56,777 nucleotides of DNA from JBGSIZ01 sp041742255 (GTDB lineage: Bacteria; Pseudomonadota; Alphaproteobacteria; Rhodobacterales; Rhodobacteraceae), in assembly GCA_041742255.1 (NCBI GenBank), contig JBGSIZ010000197.1:1-56777 (forward strand), written 5' to 3'. The translations under genes were made by a program, and so were the position numbers. This document shows positions 1 through 8,600 of the stretch, piece by piece; position 1 is the first letter of the stretch, and each line of letters begins with the position of its first letter. Below the pieces are notes generated by a model, which made no database searches, was not told the DNA's origin, and saw only the letters and a list, made by a program, of their open reading frames with translations.

Positions 1-1254
1 GCGGCCATCTGCCCAGTAGCCCAGCCGCCGTTCCAGCGCCCGCCGCCCTGATCCGATCAGGCTGTGCCCCGGATCCCGCGTTGCCGCCGTCGTTCCGGCG
101 TGGGCAAGGTCAAGCGCCGCCTGTGTGACGGCGACCTCGGATTTGGACGACTGGCGGGCGAGGTCTTCGATCGCGGTGCGGTAGAGGTTCCGCGTTGCAA
201 AATCCATGGCCCCAAAGTCCGATCCGGACCGCAGTTGCGCATCGACCGGGCTGACATCCTCGAAGAAATCGGGCCAATCCATTTCGGAAATCAGCCGCAT
301 GCTGGTGACGATGTTGCGCATGGTCACGTTTGACGCGCCTTGGCGGTTCTGGGCGCGCTGCACCACCTCGTCAAGCGTCCGGCCCTGTTGCCGCAACTTG
401 CCGTCAAGCCAGCCATGCAGGGGGGTGTCGGTGCTGTCGATGCTGCGCAGGCGCTGTGCCATGCGGGCCGCCAGAATTTCCGGCAGGGGTGCTGCGTTAA
501 AGGGCGCCGTGGCCCGCGCAAAGGCCGCGTATCCTGCATCCGGCAAGGGCGTTGTGCCATCCGCGCCGGAAAGCCCCAGCGCCGTATCCACCACCCCGTC
601 CGCCGTCCGCCGGATGTCTTGTCCAGCGACGATTTGCGCTGACAACCGGCGCATGTTTTCGATCAGAACGATCCGCAAGGTGATTGCCAGCGCCCAGAGT
701 TCGCCGATCGTCAAAGGGTCAACCGTTTGATAGGCCTTCACAAAGCGTGCAAAAACAGCCCCGTTCAAAAGGCTGTCTGTGTGGGCGATGTAGGCCCAAG
801 CGATCCCCAGAACACGGGGATAGCCCGCCAGCGGGCCGGTTCCCAGTTTGGGCAATTGTCGGTAATACTGTGGTGGCAGATCGCGCGTGATCTGATGCAC
901 CTGCCGTTCGACCATATGATAGTTGTCCAGCAGCCATTCCGTGGCTGGCGTGACCGTTTGCCCGGCCTGCACCGCCTGCATGGAACGTTTGTAGGTCGCC
1001 AGAAGTGCCTCCGCATTGTCCGCCAAACGGTCGTCCAATGATGCGGTGCGGATGCGGTGGGTGGCAATCGTTTGCGCCGCCGCAAGCGACATCGCGTGAT
1101 GCTCCAGCCGTTCCGCACCAAAGAGATCCGCCCGGATCACCACTTGATCGTGCCACACATCGCCGGGCGATGCGCGTCGCGCACCGCGCCGCCATGGGAA
1201 ACGCGCCAAGGTCGGTTCAGGACCCGTTGATGGGTCCGGGCGTTTAGGTGTCAC
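1..1254 (-). CDS. ndvB: Cyclic beta-1,2-glucan synthase (NdvB/ChvB type), N-terminal part
   Basis: An open minus-strand frame of 418 codons runs off the left edge, so only the N-terminus is seen; family members are usually well over 2,000 residues. I translated it by hand. The block EWLLDNYHMVERQV...DLPPQYYRQLPKL...GYPRV..IAWAYIAHTDS is the typical N-terminal signature of large GH94/GT84 cyclic-glucan synthases, which make periplasmic osmoregulated glucans from UDP-glucose at the inner membrane. The likely start is GTG at 1254, whose GTGA overlaps the stop of the small upstream gene and implies translational coupling. GalU, the UDP-glucose supplier, is encoded just upstream, and an EcfG-type promoter lies ahead of the unit. 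The exact polymer cannot be told from this part. Confidence 0.82.
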   Translation of the reverse strand, partial: MTPKRPDPSTGPEPTLARFPWRRGARRASPGDVWHDQVVIRADLFGAERLEHHAMSLAAAQTIATHRIRTASLDDRLADNAEALLATYKRSMQAVQAGQTVTPATEWLLDNYHMVERQVHQITRDLPPQYYRQLPKLGTGPLAGYPRVLGIAWAYIAHTDSLLNGAVFARFVKAYQTVDPLTIGELWALAITLRIVLIENMRRLSAQIVAGQDIRRTADGVVDTALGLSGADGTTPLPDAGYAAFARATAPFNAAPLPEILAARMAQRLRSIDSTDTPLHGWLDGKLRQQGRTLDEVVQRAQNRQGASNVTMRNIVTSMRLISEMDWPDFFEDVSPVDAQLRSGSDFGAMDFATRNLYRTAIEDLARQSSKSEVAVTQAALDLAHAGTTAATRDPGHSLIGSGRRALERRLGYWADGR

Positions 1255-1436
1255 GGGTTGGATGGCCGTGCCGGGGTGCGCGTGACAAGCGCGCGTGATT
1301 GCGTCCCGACGGGCACCAAGGCGCGGCCCTGAACCCGGTCGGGGGGTGTTGTGGCCTCTGGGATGTCAAGGGTCGTATCGTTTCCGAGCCGGTTCGCCAT
1401 GGCGGCCCAACTGTCTGCGATTGCAGTCCATTCCAT
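1251..1436 (-). CDS. Small hypothetical protein upstream of the glucan synthase
   Basis: This 61-residue protein begins MEWTAIADSWAAMANRLG and ends in a Pro/Arg/Thr-rich tail. I recognise no family. It is probably real: AAAAGGA lies 9 bases before the ATG, its stop overlaps the GTG start of the glucan synthase in a GTGA, and a perfect EcfG-type promoter lies 59 bases upstream of the ATG. The W..I...W..M opening resembles that of short stress proteins such as the CsbD group, but this is a vague likeness and not an assignment. It could act as a translational leader or a small partner of the synthase. Confidence 0.6.
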   Translation of the reverse strand: MEWTAIADSWAAMANRLGNDTTLDIPEATTPPDRVQGRALVPVGTQSRALVTRTPARPSNP

Positions 1437-1494
1437 CGAAGCATCCTTTTGAAATCAGGGCGCAGGGGGTTGGCAGACCTGCGCGTTCTTAATC

Positions 1495-1519
1495 AACGGT
1501 TGATGTGTGCGGGCGTTCC
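1495..1519 (-). promoter_or_regulatory. EcfG-type (general stress) promoter for the ndvB unit
   Basis: Read on the minus strand, GGAAC (1519-1515), 16 bases, then CGTT (1498-1495). This is the alphaproteobacterial EcfG consensus GGAAC-N16/17-CGTT without a mismatch. It lies in the short gap between galU and the 61-residue gene, points at that gene, and is 59 bases from its ATG. Confidence 0.78.
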
Positions 1520-1573
1520 ATGCGGATGCCGACCTACGGAAATATTCTGTTCCGTGCGCGACAACGGCCCGGA

Positions 1574-2464
1574 TCAAAAACGGAGCGTTGCGCCCGGTCC
1601 GTTCATCGTGCCCGTGGACAGCGGCGGGATAGCGGTCTGATCCTTGACGATCCCTTGATACGCGATACCCGCCTCAAGCAGGCCATCGTGGTTGCCGCAG
1701 TCATACCGGGTGCCGCTGAACCGGAAGGCACAAAGCGGGACATGGCCCGCATCATTGGCAATCGCATCGGTCAGTTGGATTTCACCGCCCGCCCCGGTTT
1801 TCCCCTGTTTGAGCGTCTCGAAAATGCAGGGATCCAGAATGTAGCGCCCCACAGCCGCCAATCGCGACGGGGCCAGCCGTGCCGAGGGTTTTTCCACCAT
1901 TCCCGTGACCGGGACCGTGCGCCCGATGGTTGGCCGCGCAAGGTTGAAAATTCCGTATTTGTCGGTTTCGTCCGGCCGCACTTCCATCGCGGCAATCAGG
2001 TGCCCTCCGGTGTAATGGCGCGCCATTTCGGACAGGCAGGGTGTCCCAAGGATCAGGTCATCGGGCAAGATAACCCCAAACGGACCGGCCAGCACATGCG
2101 GCAGCGCGCACAGGACCGCGTGTCCGAGGCCAAGCGGGTGCGCCTGTTCGACAAACACGATGTCGAGGCCGGGCGGCACCTCGATCCCGGTCAAGGTGGC
2201 CGCAAGCCCGGATTTGCCAGACGCCCGCAAGGCCGCGACATAATCGGGTGTCGGCGTCAGATAGTCCCGGATGGCCTGTTTGTCCGGGTGGATCACGATC
2301 ACGATCCGGTCCGCGTTCAGGTCGATCGCCTCGTCTATCGCGAATTGCAGAACGGGCCGGTTGTAGACATTCAGGAGTTCTTTTGGCGTTGTCTTGGTCG
2401 CCGGGAGGAGCCGCGTTCCTTGACCCGCTGCCGGGATCACCACAGTTCGAATGTGCATTGTCAT
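1574..2464 (-). CDS. galU: UTP-glucose-1-phosphate uridylyltransferase GalU
   Basis: A 296-residue cytosolic enzyme making UDP-glucose from glucose-1-phosphate and UTP. The nucleotide-binding signature PAAGQGTRLLPATK lies at residues 11-24, followed by the PKELL motif, then family blocks EQAHPLGLGHAVLCA, LPDDLI and MVEKP. Length matches bacterial GalU. The start ATG at 2464 is chosen because GGTGGGG precedes it by 9 bases and the family fold begins at once; an in-frame extension to 2668 has no homology. UDP-glucose would feed the neighbouring glucan synthase; the alginate-type operon uses GDP-mannose instead. A perfect EcfG-type promoter 41 bases upstream predicts stress induction. Confidence 0.95.
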   Translation of the reverse strand: MTMHIRTVVIPAAGQGTRLLPATKTTPKELLNVYNRPVLQFAIDEAIDLNADRIVIVIHPDKQAIRDYLTPTPDYVAALRASGKSGLAATLTGIEVPPGLDIVFVEQAHPLGLGHAVLCALPHVLAGPFGVILPDDLILGTPCLSEMARHYTGGHLIAAMEVRPDETDKYGIFNLARPTIGRTVPVTGMVEKPSARLAPSRLAAVGRYILDPCIFETLKQGKTGAGGEIQLTDAIANDAGHVPLCAFRFSGTRYDCGNHDGLLEAGIAYQGIVKDQTAIPPLSTGTMNGPGATLRF

Positions 2465-2504
2465 GTTGATAAACCCCACCGTTTTGGACCCAGTCAGGAA
2501 TACC

Positions 2505-2529
2505 AACGCCCACACGACTGGGGCGTTCC
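2505..2529 (-). promoter_or_regulatory. EcfG-type promoter for galU
   Basis: On the minus strand: GGAAC (2529-2525), 16 bases, CGTT (2508-2505). It is a perfect match, 41 bases before the galU ATG, and back to back with the plus-strand EcfG-type promoter at 2591-2616. Confidence 0.8.
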
Positions 2530-2590
2530 CAGTGAAGCAGGGGCCATTGGCGGTGGATCGCCCAAGGGGGTCGTTGCCCAAAGGGAAGCC

Positions 2591-2616
2591 GGAACGGAAG
2601 TTGCGGGCGGGCGTTT
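2591..2616 (+). promoter_or_regulatory. EcfG-type promoter for the two-domain PRC-barrel gene
   Basis: GGAAC at 2591-2595, 16 bases, CGTTT at 2612-2616. It is a perfect match about 65 bases before the ATG at 2682. It is the plus-strand half of a divergent EcfG-type promoter pair shared with galU. Confidence 0.8.
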
Positions 2617-2681
2617 CTATCGGTGTTGGGTGAAAACGTGGTCGGTAGTCGATCTGCGCAGTGCCCACGGAGGATTTCTAG

Positions 2682-3596
2682 ATGAAGACGCTTCTTTCAA
2701 CGACGGCTCTGGTTCTGGCGATTGGGTTTCCGACCCTTGGTTTTGCCCAGACCACAGCCGAAACCGCGACCCAGACCGATACTGCGCAAACCGAAACTCC
2801 CGGATTTCTGAGCGTGCGTGGGTCGTCCGATCTGTTCGCGTCGGAATTGATTGGTCATGACGTGTTTGCCCGCCGCGTGCCGACCGAAACCGCCGCCACC
2901 GGCGACGCCGCCTCGATGAATTCCGACGCATCCGCCGGTATGGGCACGATCGCCCGCGCCGATCTGGATGCCATGGACAACATCGGTCAGATCAACGAGA
3001 TCATCCTGTCGAGCGATGGGCAAATCCGCGCCTTGGTGATCGGTGTGGGCGGCTTTCTGGCCATGGGCGAACAAGACGTTGCCGTGACGATGGATCAGGT
3101 CACGTTCGTGACCGACAATGACGATCAGTCGCAGTTCTATATCATCGCCGATACCGGCGCCGATCTACTGAAAACATCGCCCGCGTTTGACCGCACTGCG
3201 GCCCGTCCGGACGATATGCACACCGATATGGACGCCGGAACCATGGATGCGGGAACAGATCGCACAGCCCTTGCCGCCCCCGAAATGATGCGTGATGGTT
3301 ATAATCAGGTTGAGGTGACCGAGGTTACGACCGAAATGCTGATGGGCCGTTCGGTGTTTAGCGTGAACGACAACGAGGTCGGCACCGTGACGGATATGAT
3401 CATCGACGACGCAGGCAGCATCACCAACGTCATCATTGATTTTGGTGGTTTTCTGGGAATGGGCGTCAGCCATGCCTCGCTCGATTTCGACGAACTGACG
3501 ATCTTGTCCACTGATGGATATGACGATGTGCGTCTGTATGTGGATGCGACCAAGGAACAGATCGAGGCGCTGCCGCAATACGAAGCCGTCAAGTAA
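2682..3596 (+). CDS. Exported protein with two PRC-barrel domains
   Basis: A 304-residue protein with a clear signal peptide (MKTLLSTTALVLAIGF..., cleavage probably after GFAQ) and a Thr/Ala/Asp-rich linker. Two PRC-barrel domains lie at about residues 45-150 and 200-300. Each has the hallmark ...IGQINEIIL/VGTVTDMII...GVGGFLAMG or DFGGFLGMG loop. PRC barrels are small beta-barrel adaptor folds found in photosynthetic reaction-centre subunit H and RimM; secreted tandem copies are common in alphaproteobacterial stress regulons, but their biochemical role is unknown. The gene has its own EcfG-type promoter and ends at a strong bidirectional hairpin. It resembles the single-domain protein encoded opposite at 3738-4097. 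Confidence 0.88.
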   Translation: MKTLLSTTALVLAIGFPTLGFAQTTAETATQTDTAQTETPGFLSVRGSSDLFASELIGHDVFARRVPTETAATGDAASMNSDASAGMGTIARADLDAMDNIGQINEIILSSDGQIRALVIGVGGFLAMGEQDVAVTMDQVTFVTDNDDQSQFYIIADTGADLLKTSPAFDRTAARPDDMHTDMDAGTMDAGTDRTALAAPEMMRDGYNQVEVTEVTTEMLMGRSVFSVNDNEVGTVTDMIIDDAGSITNVIIDFGGFLGMGVSHASLDFDELTILSTDGYDDVRLYVDATKEQIEALPQYEAVK

Positions 3597-3685
3597 GCCG
3601 ATTGGCGGTGTAGCACCCACCGTTGCAGGGGTGAGTGCCCTTGCAGCGGCCCCCGCGCTGTGCCGCTGCTGTGAAATCCAACGAA

Positions 3686-3715
3686 AAAGGCCGCGCAGGG
3701 AACTGCGCGGCCTTT
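3686..3715. terminator. Bidirectional intrinsic terminator between the PRC-barrel genes
   Basis: A perfect 13-bp stem (AAAGGCCGCGCAG at 3686-3698 with its complement at 3703-3715) is closed by a GGAA tetraloop. An A-run on the left and T-rich sequence on the right let it work on both strands between the convergent genes. Confidence 0.85.
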
Positions 3716-3737
3716 GTTGTCAGAGCAGGCCGTCAGA

Positions 3738-4097
3738 TCAGCCAGCGTGGTGCGGCATCGCCTTGAGCTTTTCCTTGGTGGTGTCGAGGTTCACCCGCAC
3801 GTCGGTGCCGTCGGTTTCGCGCAGCACGGTCAGTTGGCTGAATGGAAGGACCACCGAATGGGCCCCCATGCCCAAAAACCCGCCGACGTCGATCACCGCT
3901 GCCGTGATCTTGCCATGGGCATCAACCTGAAGCGAGCTGATCGAGCCGATGTCGTCGTTGTTGCGATCGTAGACGCTGGCATTTTCCACGTCCGCAGTGG
4001 TGAGGTCATGCATTTCGGCCCGGTTGTAGCCATTGCGCACAAACGCGAATGCCCCGCCACCGTCGGTGTCGTGGGATGTATGTGTATGATCTGTCAT
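3738..4097 (-). CDS. Single PRC-barrel domain protein, cytosolic
   Basis: A 119-residue protein with no signal peptide: a His/Thr/Asp-rich head (MTDHTHTSHDTDGG), then one PRC-barrel at about residues 20-115 with VIDVGGFLGMGAHSV and the ending VNLDTTKEKLKAMP. That ending closely parallels VDATKEQIEALP in the neighbouring exported protein. The two are probably paralogues acting in different compartments. The start at 4097 has an excellent AAGGAGAAATCC ribosome site. A perfect EcfG-type promoter lies 147 bases upstream, giving a fairly long leader. Function is unknown beyond the probable stress link. Confidence 0.88.
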   Translation of the reverse strand: MTDHTHTSHDTDGGGAFAFVRNGYNRAEMHDLTTADVENASVYDRNNDDIGSISSLQVDAHGKITAAVIDVGGFLGMGAHSVVLPFSQLTVLRETDGTDVRVNLDTTKEKLKAMPHHAG

Positions 4098-4243
4098 GGA
4101 TTTCTCCTTGATCCCGAAGGTCGGGATTTTGGCAACAGGTTCCCCCTGCAAGGTCGCGGTATGCCCCCCAGAACCGGTGCAGGCCTGACCGATGACAGTG
4201 TCACCAGCGACCATGCTGTGGTTGAAGGAAGGCATACCGGAAC

Positions 4244-4268
4244 AACGCCGGGACCATGCCCCCGTTCC
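4244..4268 (-). promoter_or_regulatory. EcfG-type promoter for the single PRC-barrel gene
   Basis: On the minus strand: GGAAC (4268-4264), 16 bases, CGTT (4247-4244), without a mismatch. It sits just downstream of the esterase stop and implies a leader of roughly 140 bases before the ATG at 4097. Confidence 0.7.
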
Positions 4269-4284
4269 AAGGCATTCCATGGTG

Positions 4285-5451
4285 TCAGCCGGTCTTTGCC
4301 AGAAAGAACCGGATCATCTGGGCTGACGCGTCCGGACCTTGTGCGTCCGTAAAAGATCCTGCGACCCGACCGCCGGACCATGCGTGCCCCGCCCCCTTGA
4401 TCGTCCAGAGTTCGGTGCCGATGCCCCCGTTGAACCCGGCATAATCGTGCCGGATATAATCCCGTCCGCGCACCGTCTTGACGACGACGCTGGTCGGGAC
4501 GGCGTCGCCCCCAAGGGCTGCCGCCACGATCGCCAAAGCATTGGACGGATGAACGGTGCGGTCGGCGTCGCCATGGAAAATGATCCGGCGGACGGTTTTG
4601 GCGGTGGTAGTGGCGGGCGCCGTTCCGGTGCCCGAAGCCCCGTTGTGCATCGCCCCCATCGCGGACAGAACATCGCGGGCCGCCCCGCGCGCCAGCCCGG
4701 AATGGATCCCCGCCGCCGCGAACACGTCCGGATAGGTGTCCGCAAGAATGGCCGCCATTGCCCCACCTGCCGACAGGCCCGCCACGAACACCGCCCCCCG
4801 GTCAAGGCCGAAATCCTTGGTCAGTTTGCGCGTGAGCGAGGCAAGGATCGCAGGTTCTCCCGCGCTGCGCGCCTGGTTGCCGGGGCTGAACCAGTTCCAG
4901 CAGGACGCCGCGTTGTGCCGCCCGGTTTGCGCCGGATAGGCGACGATGAGACCGTGTTTTTCCGCGAGCCCGTTCATGTGGGTGCCCACGGCGAAATCGT
5001 CGGGTGTCTGGCTGCACCCGTGCAGCATCAGGACAAGACCACGGGGCCGGGAGGGCGCGCTGGCTGGCACCTTGAGGTTGGGGGGCAAATTCACGCTGGC
5101 GGGCACATACAATTTGTAGTCCCGCGCCCCGGCTGTCGTCCGGTGCGACCGCGCCAGATAGTGCGCGCCCTGTGGAATACGGGGTTTGGGTCCGGGCGTG
5201 CCGGAGGCGGCCGATTTTGGCACCACCGCCCGCAATTGCCGCAACACCGTGCCGAGCGATGTCCCGGCTTTGGCTGTTTTGGCCTTGCGCGGTTTGGTCG
5301 TCTTAGGCGTCAGCGCGGTGAGCGGGGCCAGCGCAGAGGCCACCATCAGCCCCGTCATCTTTTTCTGCAGCGAGCGGGTCGCCGATGTCACCTTGGCCGG
5401 GCGCATCAAACGGTTGGCCCGGCGCAAGGCGGTTGCAAACGAACGTGGCAT
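4285..5451 (-). CDS. PHB-depolymerase-family esterase
   Basis: A 388-residue alpha/beta hydrolase of the Esterase_phd/LpqC group, which includes poly(3-hydroxybutyrate) depolymerases and feruloyl-type esterases. Visible are the oxyanion region LMLHGCSQTPDDFA (about 142-155), the nucleophile elbow GLSAGGAMA (Ser about 226), FHGDADRTVHPSNA carrying a probable catalytic Asp, and GAGHAWSGG carrying the catalytic His. The first ~90 residues are basic with one hydrophobic stretch (MTGLMVASALAPLTAL), so membrane association or export is possible but not clear. Substrate is uncertain. A one-mismatch EcfG-like promoter lies upstream. Confidence 0.87.
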   Translation of the reverse strand: MPRSFATALRRANRLMRPAKVTSATRSLQKKMTGLMVASALAPLTALTPKTTKPRKAKTAKAGTSLGTVLRQLRAVVPKSAASGTPGPKPRIPQGAHYLARSHRTTAGARDYKLYVPASVNLPPNLKVPASAPSRPRGLVLMLHGCSQTPDDFAVGTHMNGLAEKHGLIVAYPAQTGRHNAASCWNWFSPGNQARSAGEPAILASLTRKLTKDFGLDRGAVFVAGLSAGGAMAAILADTYPDVFAAAGIHSGLARGAARDVLSAMGAMHNGASGTGTAPATTTAKTVRRIIFHGDADRTVHPSNALAIVAAALGGDAVPTSVVVKTVRGRDYIRHDYAGFNGGIGTELWTIKGAGHAWSGGRVAGSFTDAQGPDASAQMIRFFLAKTG

Positions 5452-5533
5452 GGAACAGTCCTATCAGGGGTGACCGTGAGCGCCGGAAATGGCGTCCGGC
5501 AGGCAAATGACGGTTGCACGGTATCCGAGCAAT

Positions 5534-5558
5534 AACGCCGCGCACCGGCTTGCGTTGC
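5534..5558 (-). promoter_or_regulatory. Possible EcfG-like promoter for the esterase (one mismatch)
   Basis: On the minus strand: GCAAC (5558-5554), 16 bases, CGTT (5537-5534), that is GGAAC with one change at the preferred spacing, about 80 bases before the ATG at 5451. It is weaker than the four perfect sites. Confidence 0.4.
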
Positions 5559-5600
5559 ATGTGACGCAGCGTTCGCGGCAAACGGGTCGGCGCGCGCGCC

Positions 5601-8600
5601 CTAGGTCTCGGCCGCCAGCGCGATCCGAACCAGTGCAGGCAGCGATTTTGCCCCGCTTTTGCGCATCAAGGACGCGCGGTGGTTTTCCACCGTGCGTTGG
5701 TTGATCCCCAGATCTGCCGCGATGATCTTGTTTGGCTTGCCTGCCAGAACATGGGTCAGGACCTCGCGTTCGCGCGCGGTCAGGTCCGCAAACTGTTTTT
5801 GCGCCGATTTCCGCAATTGCGACCGGGTGGAGCCGTCATCGTCGCCTTTCAGCGCCCGCCGCACGCTGGCCAGCAATTCTGCAGCGCTGGTGGGTTTTTC
5901 GATCAGGTCAGACGCGCCCGCCTTGAGCGCCGCAACCGCCGTGGCCGCATCCCCGTGCCCGGTCAACATCACGCTGGGCAGGTGGGCACCTTGATCCCGC
6001 AACTGGGATATCAGGGTGATGCCGTCGATGCCGGGCAATATGTTATCGACCAAAAGACAGGCCCGGTCATGCGATCTGGGTCGCGCGAGGAAGTCTTCGG
6101 CGGATCCGAATGTGGCCACGGCCCAGCCCTCGGCCTCGAACAGGCGGCGGGTGGATTCGCGGATCATCGGATCGTCGTCCACGATGTAGATCGTCGTCTC
6201 GGCCGTCTTGGCATCGGCCAGCCGCACGTTTTTATCGCGCGCCTTGTGCAAAAGATCGGATATCTGCGCCAGCAGGATCTCGGGCATCACAGGCTTGGAA
6301 ATCTGATCGTGGTCGGTCGCTGCGATGCGTTTGAGGACCGGGATCGTGATGTCGCCCGTCAGGATGATCGTGGGCACGGCCGACCCCAGAATATCCGGCA
6401 GATCCTGTGCCAGCCGCAGCCCGTTGGTGCCCCCGTGCAAATCAAAATCGGTCAGGAGCAGGTCCGGTTTGATGTCTTCCTCGCTGGCCCAAGCGAGCGC
6501 CTCGGTGGCGTTGGACATCGCGATGACGGTGTGACCTTCGTTCACCAGAACCTCTTGCAACAAATCCTTGAGCGGTTCTTCGTCCTCGACCAACAGAATG
6601 GTGCCGGTTTGACGCGCGCCGGGCGGCATTGGTTCCATCATGGCATGCGGGGTGCCGTCGTGGGCGGCGTTGACCACGGGCAGCGTGATCCTGAACGTCG
6701 ATCCCTTGCCGGGTGTGGAGCGGACAGCCACCGGATGTTCCATCAACTGGCCCAACCGCTGCACAATCGAAAGACCCAGACCGATGCCGTGCCCGCCGAA
6801 CGCGGCCGCCTTTTCGCCTTGATGGTAGGCTTCGAAAATCTGCGACGACTCCGTTTCCGCCACGCCGATGCCTGTGTCGCACACCAGCACCGACACGCTG
6901 TCGCCATGATGCCGGCAGCCCAGCAATATCCCGCCTTTGGGCGTGTATCTCAGCGCGTTTGACAGCAGGTTGCGCAACATCTGTTCCAGCAGTTGCGGGT
7001 CCGTCCGGACCCACGCCGTGCAGGGAACAGACCGCAATTTCAAGCCTTTAAGGTCGCATTGGGGCGCATATTCATCCGCCAGCCGTTGCAGCAACGGGGC
7101 GATGGCCATAGGCCGCATGTTGGGCCGCACGATGCCCGAGTCGATGCGGTTCACATCCAGCATGGAATCCAGCATGCCGGTCATGGAATTCAGGGTCTGA
7201 TCCATCAAAAGCGCCAGCCGCACCCCTTCGGTTGTCCGTTTCTTGGGGAGCAGCAATTGATTGAGCAACGCCATGGCCTGCAACGGTTGCCGCAAATCGT
7301 GGCTGGCGGAGGCCAGAAACCGCGATTTGGCCCGTGTTGCGCGGTCAGATTCCAGGGTGGCGGCCTTGAGCGCGGCATTGGTCCGTTTTCGGTCGGTGAT
7401 ATTGGCGTAGGTGATGACCACCCCTTCGATGTGCCCGCCTTCGGTGCGATAGGGCTGCACGCGTCGCTGGAACCACTGACCATTGACACCGTTGGTTTCG
7501 CGTTCGGTGGCGTCCCCCGAGGTCAGCACGCTGCGGCAGTCGCCAGCCAGATTTTCATCGTCCGACACCCCGGCGAGATCGGCCAGCGGACGCCCGATAT
7601 CGGTGGGGATCACCCGAAATATGGTCCGCGCGGCGGGGGTGAAAAACCGGATATTCAGGTCCAGATCAAGAAACAGCGTGGCGACATCCGTGCTGAACAA
7701 CACGTTTTGCAGGTCGTTGGCGGTTGTCCGGTGCCGTTCCAGTGTTTCCTGAAGCTGGCTGTTGAGGGCTGTCAGTTCTTCGTTCAGTGATTGCAGTTCT
7801 TCTTTGGATGCCAACAGTTCTTCGTTGGTGGATTGGAATTCCTCGTTGACGGACAAGGCTTCGGCGGCATCGGCCCCGTGCGCCTCGACAGCCTGTTCCA
7901 GATCACGCAAGGCGTCGGACAGATCGCTGCGCATGGCCTCCAGATCGGCCTCCAGATCGGCGGTGTCGCGAGCCGAGGGCGCGCTGCTGTCGGGTGCGGT
8001 GTCGTCAGGCCCTGTTGCCCGCGCGGAGGGTTTCGGCGTGTCCACAAAGCAGACCAGATACAATTGTTCCCATCCCGCCGTCACGGCATGCACCACAATA
8101 TCGAACCCCTGTGCGTCGCTCAGGCGGCCACCGGAGATGGTGACGCGCGCGTTTTGCGGGGTGCAAGCCGCGACTGCCGTCCGGAACCGCGCCCGCAGCG
8201 CCTTGGGCAGGATGCCCAGCAACCCCTGATCCGGGTGGCCTTGGGTGATCTTGAGGTATCGTTCGGTCGGTCCCAGAAAATACAGACATTCCAGACGGTC
8301 ATTCAGCAGAACCGCCGCAGGTGCATAGGTGTCCAGCACGATCCGGCGGCACAGATCGGCCAGCACGCCGCGCCGGACCGGCATTTGTTCGGCGGGGGCC
8401 GCAGCACTTTCGCGTTTGCCGATGACGAAATGCAGATCGCTCGGATGGCTTTGCCCGACCCGCCGCCACAGCCGCGCGTCTTTGTCCACAACCGCAAAGC
8501 AGCCGTCACTGTGGCCCGGCATTTCAGCCGCCCCCAGCAGCAGCAGCCCGCCTGTCCGCAGGGCAAAGCAGCAACGCGCGATGACCCGTTTTTGCGCCTC

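Noticed and set aside
1505..2860. Long open frame (about 450 codons) on the plus strand opposite galU
   Set aside because: It is antisense to a clear galU, has an Arg/His/Gly-rich composition typical of a GC-rich shadow frame, and spans the EcfG-type promoter pair.
3797..3819. Two CGTCGGT copies inside the single PRC-barrel gene
   Set aside because: They lie in coding sequence with a 9-base period, unlike the 11-base intergenic triplets, and are explained by codons.
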